From Orthonyx spaldingii (lineage: Eukaryota; Chordata; Aves; Passeriformes; Orthonychidae), in the NCBI GenBank assembly GCA_013397795.1, contig VZTJ01004172.1, positions 356,666 through 420,665 on the forward strand: DNA of 64,000 nt. The letters are read 5' to 3'. Both the position numbers and the translations under genes were made by a program. The notes beneath the pieces were generated by a model that saw nothing but the letters and a program-made list of their open reading frames with translations, was not told the origin of the DNA and did no database searches. Positions 54,531 through 64,000 of this stretch are shown piece by piece; the first letter of the stretch is position 1, and each line of letters starts with the position of its first letter.

Positions 54531-55261
54531 TGCCTGGCTTCACTTTTTGCCTGTTTTATATATTTCTTAGCACTCTCATTGCTGTGATGGGCCCTTTCAC
54601 CTTGCACAGCTACATAATGAATTTTGGTAACATTTTGCTTCAGAAAATCGTGATGAAACAAACCGCATCAAATATATAAAACTTCACCACCTCTCTTGAA
54701 TGTACCAGAAAATACTAAAAGTCTCAGTGCATTTACAGCTTGATCCAAACTGCCACTATCTCTTTTTTTTTTCCTAATTAATAAATGTGTCTAGCCGTAT
54801 GTGTGACAATAAACCCATTTATTTTGATGGTGATGTTCACATGCTTGCTGTGAAGCACATGTATAAGTGCTTTGCTGACAAGGCACAGGCGAACAGATGC
54901 CTTCTCCATAACAAGTTGGCTGTGTATCCCTAGCTGGCAACCACAACAGGCTCCCTGTCTCCTTCTGAGGACCAGGCACTTACGGATATTCATCATTAAA
55001 TGAGAAGACTCCTGCTAGCAGTCAGCCCAATCCAGAGAACAGGTCCACCGCACAGAGAAGGAGGAACTGAGAATTTTCCAGAGCCCAAGGCAGGCTTCGT
55101 GAGGTCTGCTCAAAGGTGGTCTTGTTAACACTGCAAAATTGAGAGACGGTTGGTCCAGAAAGCAAAATGTAATCACCTGTTTGGTAATATTTTCTGGTAA
55201 TACTGTGCAAGTTTTTCACTGACTTTTACACAAAATACTCTTTTTACAGTGATGCTTTTGA

Positions 55262-55368
55262 TCATAAAATCGTAGAATGGTTTGGGTTGGAAGGGACTTG
55301 AAAGGTCATCTATTCACAACCTCGCTGGCATGGGCAGGGACCCCTTTCACTAGATCAAGTTACTCAAA
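55262..55368 (-). mobile_element. CR1 LINE, short 3' fragment, antisense
   Basis: The + strand reads ATAAAATCGTAGAATGGTTT, then GGGTTGGAAGGGACTTGAAA, then GGCATGGGCAGGGACCCCTT and ACTAGATCAAGTTACTCAAA. This is the reverse complement of a CR1 3' end, 5'-truncated to about 107 bp. It lies 730 bp from the oppositely oriented CR1 tail at 54441-54530. Confidence 0.93.
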
Positions 55369-55710
55369 TTGTGAAATATAGCAGTATAGTCTGACTTGCT
55401 GGCACACAGCTTTTTCTGAGCCTGCCAAATCTGCTGTGAAAGTGGGACCACTTCTTTCCTCATGCATCTTCATGTCACTGAAAATATATGCCTGAGTTTA
55501 CTTGCCATGAGCATTTACATTCTTTTATCAACGAATGGGAAATTCTCTATCAACAAAGTGGGAAGGGAGCACAGATAAACTACCCAAAAAAATTCAGCCA
55601 TTGCAAAAATAAATCAGTGGATTTCAAGCAGCAATCTCAACTTGCTATATATAGGCAATATTTTCCTGTTGCTGTTCATAAAGGTGTGTCATGGTAATAA
55701 ACTGGATTTA

Positions 55711-55750
55711 ATGATTTCATTATGCTCTGTATGATTTCATTATGCTCTAT
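55711..55750. repeat. tandem duplication, 2 x 20 bp
   Basis: Two adjacent copies of ATGATTTCATTATGCTCTGT, differing at one position (G to A), within the KCNK12 intron. Confidence 0.9.
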
Positions 55751-56987
55751 GTTTTTTCTTTGCAAACTTCTATTTATATGGTCTGGTGTTGATATTTACC
55801 TCCTTGGATATATTACTTGCTCAGTATTTTGGTGGAACAATACAGCAATGACATTTCAGAATGTGGATTTTTCACAAACTTTTAATTTAGATTAGATGTG
55901 GTTATTTTTTTATGGGACATAAGCAGGCACCTCAATCCTATCAATATGCTCTTTGCCTGAGCCACCAATTATTTTTACAGGGAAGAATAGCAGAACAAGG
56001 GCAATACCTGCAGAACTGAGTTTCAGAAGAATCTTCCTGAGATAGGATGTGAAATAGATGTAATCTTTTTCGTAAAATAACTGGTGTCAGCAAATAACAT
56101 GGAGTAAACTTACTTATTTATTTGCATGCAAATTTAAGTTCACTTTTGCTGTTGTTCAACCATCTGTAGCTATAAGACATTACTGCTTACTTATAAAACT
56201 ATGTGTATGAATGATGTAATAATACTAAGTAATATTACAATAAGAAATTCATATAAAGAAGAGGTGAATTAATATTGTTGCTGGATCTTCCCAGAGTTTG
56301 TATACTTTCATTTTCTATTTAATTGTGCAGCAGTGTTTTTCCCTGTTGTGATTATCCATCTGTGAGTTCCCAGTGCCCCCAGTCTGCCAGACAGCTCTGC
56401 AGTGTGATGGCTTTTCCTTCCCTTCTGTGATGATACCAGGTGTGCTAGTCACAGCTGGGATTTGGAAAAGACTTTAAAGTGCTGCTATTTTTAAAACAAT
56501 ACCCAATATTGGGGAGGTATGTTTTTTTCTGTTACACAACCTGAAAACTTCCATCTTCTCAGCGGGAATGGCATAATCAGACCCCTGTAACAAAAATGTT
56601 CCACTGGGTTACAGCTTGTGAACAGAGAACTTAAACTTCCCATCAGGTCCTGCTGGCTGACACATGTGGGAGCAGGCAAGTGGCCTCTTCACCTCATCCC
56701 ACCTTGAAAAGGTTTGGGCTCGGTGAGTCTTCCACCTGCATTTACAGAGTGGTGTTGCTCAGATTCAGAGCTGCCTTTCATCTTGCAAGGATTTTTTGCT
56801 CACTTTTGAGTTTTAGTCATCTCGTTGAACTTTCTGGTGCCTTCTTCCTTCTTTACCAAACTCGGTTTCATGTTGGCCTAAGCTGACTTAGAGATAGCAC
56901 TCCTGTTGTCCAGTGGGATGGGAGCCTTGTTAAGTTACACATGAAAACCTGTGTCATTAATGTTGCCCATTTATCTCCACACCATAG

Positions 56988-57883
56988 GTTTTGGAATGAC
57001 TACACCAGCAACTGTGGCTGGAAAAGTATTCCTCATCGTTTATGGCCTTTTTGGGTGTGCCGGGACCATCCTCTTCTTCAACCTCTTCCTGGAGCGCATC
57101 ATCTCCCTCCTGGCGTTTATTATGAAGGCATGCTACGAGAGACAGCTGCAAAGAAGTGGTCTCCTACCTCCCAACTTCCGAAGGGGGCCAGCTGTGTCTG
57201 GCATGGGCAGCCTCGTGGGCTGGAAGCCATCCGTTTACCATGTGTTGCTGATCCTGGGAATTTTTGCTGTTACCCTTTCCTGCTGTGCCTCCGCCATGTA
57301 CACGGCAGTGGAAGGATGGAACTACGTTGACTCCTTGTATTATTGCTTTGTCACCTTCAGCACCATCGGCTTTGGAGACTTGGTAAGCAGTCAAAATGCT
57401 GCGTACCAACATCAGGGATTATACAGATTCGGGAACTTCATATTTATATTAATGGGGGTGTGTTGCATATACTCCCTTTTTAATGTCATCTCAATCATAA
57501 TCAAACAAGTTTTGAACTGGGTGTTGAAAAAGTTCGAATGCAGATGTTGCCCAAAGTGCCATAAATCCAGTACCCGCCTCAGCCGTCGCAACGCCATCAC
57601 CCCAGGGGCCCGCCTGCGCCGCCACAACATCACCGTGGACGCTGACGGACAGTATGACAGTGACACTGAGGGCAGGAGGCTCTCTGGAGAGATGATCTCC
57701 ATGAGGGAGCTCACAGCGTCCAATAAAGTCTCCCTGGCCATTTTGCAGAAGCAGTTGTCCGAGACAGCCAACGGCTACCCAAGGAATGTCTGTATCAATA
57801 CGAGACAGAACGGTTTCTCTGCAGGGGTGGGGGCTCTGGCCATCATGAACAACCGTTTGGCAGAAACAAGTGATTCTAGGTAG
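56988..57883 (+). CDS. KCNK12: KCNK12 exon 2: THIK-2 potassium channel, M2 to C-terminus
   Basis: Completes codon 118 and encodes residues 119-415, ending in TAG at 57881-57883. It begins with the FG of the first filter and TTPATV, then M2 (about 130-163), a loop with SLVGWKPSVYHV, M3 (about 200-222), the second filter TIGFGD at 243-248, M4 (about 264-292), a cysteine cluster (C302, C304, C305, C308) and a cytosolic tail with RRLSGEMISM (347-356) and a terminal NNRLAETSDSR. LFGCAGTILFFNLFLERIIS and ETANGYPRNVCINTRQNGFS match THIK-2 rather than THIK-1, as I recall both. The product should be a plasma- or ER-membrane K+ leak subunit that forms homodimers or heterodimers with THIK-1. Mammalian THIK-2 is poorly expressed at the surface. 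The in-frame ATG at 56951 lies in the intron and is not taken as a start. Confidence 0.96.
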
Positions 57884-57910
57884 AGTTTTTGGAATTCCTT
57901 TTGTTTCTTA

Positions 57911-57922
57911 AATAAAAATAAA
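57911..57922 (+). promoter_or_regulatory. KCNK12: tandem AATAAA poly(A) signals close to the stop
   Basis: AATAAA at 57911-57916 is followed directly by a second at 57917-57922, only 27-39 bases after the stop codon. If used they would give a 3' UTR of about 60 bases. Further AATAAA motifs at 59272-59277 and 59847-59852 would give 1.4 and 2.0 kb UTRs. Which is used cannot be decided from sequence alone. Confidence 0.4.
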
Positions 57923-60900
57923 ATGGCGGTGAGGGTGGAATTACCACTGTAAGCTACTGCAAAGTTTTAAATTTCAGAGACAGCCTTGGTATTCATTGGG
58001 TGTTCAGCGTTTTACTTTCTGGGGATTTTATAAGTTTTCTCTAATATGCAGTGAGATCTTTACCATTATGTTACAATTTCCCCTAAGGGGGTTTTAAATG
58101 AAACTTGGATGTCTTTGATGCAGAATCTGGTGCAGTTATAGAAGGATGGTGTACATGGTTAGGATGGTGTCAAAACCAACATGCTCTTCTTCAGAACAGA
58201 ACCTGAACCCAAACTCTGTGTTAAAAGGCATAAAGTGGGCAAGTTGGGCTCCAGATTCAAACGTGGGATTGGTAAGTTTTGGCTAAACTAGTATCTCGCA
58301 ATTTGTTGAAGTCTGGATCTGGCTCTGAGCCTTGTACTCAGTGCCCTTCAGCAGTTCCTTGTAGCAGGCCCGTATATGAAATACCCGTAGGTGACTCGTC
58401 ACACCAGCTTTTGGGTGACTGTGCTTCACTTCAATAATCCCACTGACTTCAGTGGCAGAGGATGGAATGGGCTGAATTCCCCTTGTACAAGCCTTTCTTG
58501 TCTGAAAGACCACCTGCCACCTAACTCTTAAAAGTCAGGGGATAATCAAGGACCATGTTTGTGCAAAACTGTTCCTACCTACTGAATAACAGAAAACAGG
58601 CAATTGTCATCTTCAGAACTGACTACATTTAATGCAAGAGAAGCCAGTATGCGCCTCTGGTGTCAAATGTTTGCATCACCACAAAAATATTTACTTCGTT
58701 ACTTTCTCATTGAAATAAGCCGCTGAAATGAATGTAGGCTCTCTGTTGTCCTAAATTTGCATCTTTTCTTCTGCAGTATTTTTGCAGAGATTCATGCAAA
58801 CCATTTCCTTGCAGTTCTTTGCGGTCCCCAACCCTGTACTTGTTTCCCACGAATCTGACTGTGCAGCTTGTGCAGAAGAGCATTGCTTTGGAAGTTCCCC
58901 CAGAAACTGGCTTCCCCCAAAATGTTGATGCTAAGTCATAAATTGGCCTTGAGCTGTTGCTGCTACCATCTTAAGCCATATGTAACCTGTGCTAGCCCAA
59001 ATTACTGAAGAACCAAAAACAAACCTGGTCTAGAGTGTGTAGTTCAGCATGAAAAATGGAGGCAGAGGATTTGCTGCAAACCTCTTTCAAAAATACAAGC
59101 ACAACTCTTCATCATTTCTCTAAATTCTCTCTACTACACTGTGAAGATAATATAAAGGCTTCTGCTGATTCCAAGCAAGAAACAAAACTCAAGCTTATAT
59201 TGTGAGAAGCCTTCTCTTGGAAACTTACTGGAAAATTGTAGGCAAGACCATGAGTAGTAGGTTGGTCACTGAATAAATTGAACAAGATGATGAAAACAAA
59301 CTAGGAATATTAGAAATGTTTGAAAATATTTTCACAAAGTTTCATATAGATATTTTACTGCATTTACTTACTTTGTTTTGCATACATTTGGAGTGGCTGT
59401 CATTTTTGCTTTCTTTTAAATTTGTAGCAGTGCAAAATGTTTTGGAATTTACCCTTGGAAAACTAACTTTTAATCTGAGGTTTTGCACACTTGAGCCTGC
59501 CAGCTGAATTATGGCAGTGAATGTATCTTTTTCCTAACAAAAAGGAATCAGAGCGGCAGATAAACCATCACGCGTGGGTCTGTATCACACTGTAAATGTC
59601 ACAGCTTTTATCAAGATGTGTTTGGCCAGAAAGAATCAGTGATGATTGTAATGCATTTCCAACTGGTACAGACTCACACTTAAGATTTTGTGATATGGTA
59701 GGGGCTGCATTCAGGAGGCAAGAGCTTTCTTGGTGGTAGAGAGACTCCCCAAGGTCCATCTGTCAGAGTGCCTTCCTGCTTATGCACTCATCCTCTTTAA
59801 GGAGGCAGGAAGAGGTGTTTGGTGCTCCTTTTGAAGTCCGCTGAAGAATAAATTTAGGCAGGTCATGGTCTAGAAAAGACTCTGACTACTGGCAGACCCA
59901 ATTCTGGAAGGTGCCTTCCAGAGATGCAAGGGAAACAGCACAGGCAGGGAACCAAAACAATGAAAATTTGTTTTTTCCACTTGGGATTATCCTCACGGGT
60001 AAATCTCTAACTGATGATTTACGTGTTTGTTTATTAAAAGTGTGAATGGGACCTTGCTCTTTTTTTGCAGCCAGACCTCTCTTAGGGTTGTATCTTGGTG
60101 CATTTGTCATCATGGGGACTGTTACTCATTAGAACTATTGCATAAATCAGGGCAGACAGGCTCTGTCCCAAAGGACTTAGGAGTTTGAACAGATAGAATC
60201 CCAAGCCACGGCAGAATTACCTGTTTATTATCTTGCTCATAACAACATGCTCAAATGTATCAATATTCTGTCAGCTCAAGAACTCTTTATTTTTATGGTA
60301 ACAAATTTGCAAATTGGGGGGAGGGAGGGGTTCAGTGAGTTGTTTTTAAAGGATAAATATTATAACTATGATTAGGATCCTGTTTAAACTCTAATTTTGT
60401 GAATTGTTTTCAAACTACTTATTCCAGCCTGGGAAATACAGTGAAGTAATATGAAATTGTACATACCTCCTCTGTTCAGAGTCCAGGCAAAGGCAGACAT
60501 ACAGTCTACTGTAACATGATTTAAATGTTTGCAAGTCTTTCTGGTACCATCAGTCACAGGGGTGCCTTTGCAGGACCCTTTTTCAGTTCCTGTTGACTCC
60601 AGGGGAAGCTGGACCAGCTCCTAGAGCTGGGCTTCTCAAGGGATTTGGGCATCAGATTGCTGCACTGTTCAGTGAGGTCTGATGTTTACCTGCTCCCAAG
60701 GTCCTTGATAATCTCCATTCTGCTTCTCCTTAGCCTCAGAGGCACGGAAAGTGCATGCCCAGTTATTTACCAGTGCCCCTATTTCTTGTGGGGCATATAT
60801 CCCCAGAAGCTGACGTAAGTCAACCACAAGGGAACCCCAGGTCATATCTAAGTCTGGTAAAAATCCCCGAACCCATCTGGCTCAGCAAAGCCAGTTTATG

Positions 60901-63900
60901 AGAGCATCAGAGCATGGTTACTGAGCTGGGTCTCACTGGGGAGCATCTGGCAAAGGGTGGCTTTACAGTTCCCTCATATTCAGTAGCAGAAGTATTTTTC
61001 AAAGATGCATGGAAACCAAGCTCCAAATCTCTACTCTTCAGCCTGCCAGCCCTACCTGGGCACCCATCACCCCTGTGCATGAGTACACGAGCCAAGAGGA
61101 CATAGGCGGTTTGAGATCCGTCTTTCCTAGTCCCTTGTGTTCTTCGTTTAGCTTTTCTTAATGACAACTCCTCTTCAAACTTGCCAGCCTGGAGCACCTA
61201 ACTCCTCTTTTATTGTGCGTGGTCCAACTTGGATTCCCAAGGGCAGCCTCATCCGTTCATGAATTAACCCCTAAACATGCATCAGTTGCACCAAGTGCAA
61301 TTCCTCCTGGTATTTCATTTTCACAGACAAAGCAGAAACCAGCAATACCTGGACACAGGCTGAAGCACAAGAAATCAGAAGAAAACTGAAGGAACAGAGT
61401 GAGAAAGTGAAAGCACACTGCACTAGATTACACTTTCTTTTCAGGTAACTTGGGAGTTGTATTACATTCTTGAAATGGGGGCTTTTTTCAAATTTTATTA
61501 TGGATAGCCTTGAAAGAATGCAATTGACTTAGGTTTTAAAAGTTCATCTTCCCTGATACAACCCCTTCTGCACCACCCTGTAGAATAGCAGCAGTAACTC
61601 CTGGCTGGCACAGAACAAGACATCCCACCTGCCTGCTGAGTCTACAGGCAGCCTAAGACCTGAGCTCAGACCCTGCCCCCTAGATTGGTCTTTTGCTGCC
61701 TGAGCCCAGGGAAGAGCACTCAGGAGCAGCAGAAAGCCACAGAAATTCAGACTTCTCTGTGAACCAGCCTCTACTGAGAGCAGCAATGGCACAGGTGTAA
61801 GCTGCTCAGACAAAGGAGGTACCACATTTGCCTGGCACCTGCACTAATACCTTGCAGATGAAAATCAAAATTTAGGTAAAAATTAATGAGCAACAATGTC
61901 CAAATTCAAGCAACATCTTCTCTCAACCATGGATATCAGGGGAGAACAGTTACAAGGAATAATTTCTTGTGAAACCTGTAGCATTTGGCAAATCACTACA
62001 TTGACCTCTTGGGGTCTGTCTTCCCTGTGTATGTCTTGGACAAAGTTTGGAGTCACACCAAGATGTCATCTGGTTCTCACTGGTTTCCTCCCATCTGCAA
62101 ACACAATTCTTATTTTGAAAAAATTTGGATGGCTCTTTATTTCCTCGCAATGCAGAGGACGTCCTTCAGACCATGTGGATATTCAGAGCAATCCCAGTGA
62201 CCTCGGCCGCAGACAGCGGTGTCTGAGGGACAAGGCTGCACTTTGCCTGTCTCCCTGCAGAAGCAGCATTGCACAGCAATGCCTACAGAGGTTCTTTAGG
62301 CAGTAACCAGCTCGGATTGCAACTAGAATTACTGGTGGAAGACAGGAATTCCACTAGAGCTCAGTGGTACTGCCCTGTGCCATGCTCAGGTTGCCCAGAA
62401 ATGCCCCTGTGGGTGTAGTGCTGCTGTCCCAGCATGGCTTCAGGCCTGGCCCTCAGTCTTTTCTCCTCCTCAGCTTTCTGTGGGTGAAAATTTGGGTATA
62501 CGATGACCATTTGCCCATATTTCAGTCATGTCTTGCTACTGAAAGAGAGACTTTAGCAGCAGTGAAGGTCATAGCCAGGCATGTGGGCTCGCTATAAACC
62601 TGATTGCCTGTGTGGGATGAATTTATAACTATATGGAAATTAGCTGTGGCAATGAGACTATTCTCACATTTTAGTATTTTTCTAGCCTTTAACTTGAAAA
62701 ATATTCAGTGATAAATCATTGCAGCGAATGTTCAGAGCTAATCTCAACAGAATCATACTTTTCTGATTGCCAGCCTACCAAATCTATGGGTATGGCTTCT
62801 ACTCTAATTGGATTACTAATGTGCCTTTCCAAACCAACACGCGTTTGTAGTGTTACATTTAAATAAAACAGTAAATGCTGTGTTACATAATAAGTTCAAT
62901 TAGGAAAAATTGGTACTTGACTCACACAAAATAGCTAACAAAGTGTGAATTGCACATAGTACAACCAATATGCAATTTCTTTTTTTTTTTTTTTTCTTTT
63001 TTTTNNNNNNNNNNNTTTTTTTTTTTTTTTTTTTTTTTTGTGACTATGTCCATATTTGAGCTCAAATTACGCTTTCATGAATGCCAGGGAAAGAGAAGCA
63101 CTACATTATAGAAAATAAAGGAAGGTATGGACAATTTCACTGAGATTTGACACAACGGCTATGCATGTTAGCACATACACAGTAAGAAGTTCATTACGCA
63201 TTATAAATATGTTGTGTAGCAATGGCACTGAGGAAGGACTACTTTAGTTTACATGGCCACAGTCTGAATGCAACTACCAATAAAGACACATACCTTTTTT
63301 CTTTCTCTCTTTGTTTGTTAAATGGGTAACAACCACCCTTTAATTATAACATCTCTTTAAACCATGAAAAAGAAAATGCAATTGTCCTAAATTTTGTATA
63401 GGCAAAAAGAGGTCTAAGGTCAAATCCAAACTTTCAACTCCAAGGTTCCTGAGTGGTGTAGTTTAGCTTTGAAGTGGGGCTGCAGACCTGCGGCCTTCCA
63501 ACATACTGTGTTTCTTCCTTCCCTGGAAAAATAAAGGGGAGTAAATACAGATACAGTTTATTATTGCAGAGTACCCAACAGTCTGGCGATTTAGCATGAG
63601 AGAAAAGAAATACAGCAAGTGTGCTGTTATTGAGGAATGAAAAGTGTGGGGAAAGGGAGAGGCTTAGAAGTGTTCTCCAGCAAATCCAGCAGAAAACCAA
63701 AGACTTGCTTTGCATTTGCTCGTGTGTTTATTCCTCATCACACAACGCTGTGACACTGTCACCACCGCAAGGAGTTCCTGTTGCGTCATGGGCTCAGCTA
63801 CCTCGTCTGGAATGTGGAGAGAGGTATTTTGTCAGACACAGGAGGAAGAGGGACCACAAACTTACAGTCACCACCTTCATTCAGGATGCTGCCAAGGGCT

Positions 63901-64000
63901 GATTTTAGGAAGACAATTGCCCAGCTTTTACCGGGGAAGCAGCCACGCTGGTCCCTGACAGTAATGATCAGCATTTTGGGTGTATCAGAGCTGCAGATTC
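57923..64000. other. KCNK12 3' UTR or 3' flank, no further gene recognised
   Basis: AT-leaning sequence. The long 3' UTR, if present, would occupy its start. I looked on the minus strand for the end of MSH2, the expected convergent neighbour from human synteny, and recognised none of its C-terminal motifs. The segment near 58430-58470 (CCACTGACTTCAGTGGCAG) contains the 'cactgacttcagtgg' phrase common in old dispersed amniote repeats. Confidence 0.45.
62980..63039. repeat. poly-T tract with an 11-N gap
   Basis: A T run from 62980 to 63039, interrupted by one C at 62996 and by a gap of 11 N at 63005-63015. Its true length is unknown. On the minus strand it is a long poly-A and could be the tail of a retroposon, but no target duplication was found. 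Confidence 0.95.

Larger units (their letters stand above)
39497..56987 (+). other. KCNK12: KCNK12 intron 1 (17,491 bp, phase 1)
   Basis: The intron starts GTGAGC and ends CCACACCATAG; the upstream polypyrimidine tract is weak (CCCATTTATCTCCACACC). It interrupts codon 118, the first glycine of the GFG filter. Content: CpG-island shoulder to about 39990, then AT-leaning unique sequence, two short CR1 tails near the 3' end (54441-54530 and 55262-55368), and small tandem repeats. Several open frames of 90-147 codons (for example 40889-41314 and 51183-51626) have no recognisable domain and I do not call them. The stretch at about 47050-47160, rich in TAATTG/TAATTA cores, could be an enhancer, but that is only an impression from composition. 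Confidence 0.88.

Noticed and set aside
56951..57883. 310-codon frame with an upstream ATG as a separate gene start
   Set aside because: The first 12 residues are intronic. The frame lacks M1 and the cap that exon 1 supplies, and the splice acceptor at 56987 fits the family exactly. Kept only as a finding about possible truncated transcripts.
57884..64000. Expected end of MSH2 on the minus strand
   Set aside because: Synteny suggests it nearby, but no MSH2 C-terminal motif was seen in any frame, so it is not called.
1..64000. CRISPR arrays, tRNA or rRNA genes, bacterial operons
   Set aside because: No regularly spaced repeats, no tRNA box A/B pairs or cloverleafs noticed, no ribosomal sequence; the window is clearly vertebrate nuclear DNA.

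Overview
This is vertebrate nuclear DNA, almost certainly from a bird and probably a passerine. Evidence: a spliced two-exon vertebrate gene, chicken-repeat-1 (CR1) LINE tails, and three solo LTRs of avian endogenous retroviruses, two of which resemble families known from songbirds. Coding density is very low. There is no bacterial-type operon, CRISPR array or tRNA that I can recognise.

The only gene I can support is KCNK12 (THIK-2), a two-pore-domain potassium channel subunit, on the + strand. Exon 1 (coding from 39145 to 39496) lies in a GC-rich CpG island. That island is interrupted by a 309-base assembly gap just upstream of the first visible ATG. A 17,491-base phase-1 intron (39497-56987) cuts the first potassium selectivity filter (TIG|FG). 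Exon 2 (56988-57883) carries the rest of the channel. The joined model has 415 residues and ends in a stop, with two pore loops, four membrane segments and the THIK C-terminal tail. In human, KCNK12 lies between MSH2 and MSH6; I recognised no part of either here, so the window appears to fall within the KCNK12 interval.

Layout: 1-38.4 kb is gene-poor 5' flank holding an ancient CR1 remnant (about 10.7-11.0 kb), an ERVL-like solo LTR with a 5-bp target duplication (11.2-11.8 kb), an antisense ERVK-like LTR (15.6-16.0 kb), a third LTR with three CCAAT boxes, a TATA box, a poly(A) signal and a 5-bp target duplication (16.9-17.5 kb), a CR1 tail (21.5-21.8 kb), simple repeats, and an 18-bp direct repeat around a 375-bp unit with an A-tail (37.9-38.3 kb). 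Then come the CpG island and exon 1 (38.4-39.5 kb). The intron holds two short CR1 tails near its 3' end. Exon 2 is followed by 6.1 kb of 3' flank that includes a poly-T tract with a small assembly gap.

I did not find a convincing new biological system. The most interesting observations are: a 10-nt direct repeat (CACCATAGGT) at both splice boundaries, so that the last bases of the intron re-encode the TIG of the pore; arginine clusters at the N-terminus, one on each side of the visible ATG, which matter because the true start may lie in the gap; a conserved RRLS site; the retroposition-like direct repeat; and one antisense open frame bounded by good splice consensus at 3181-3436.
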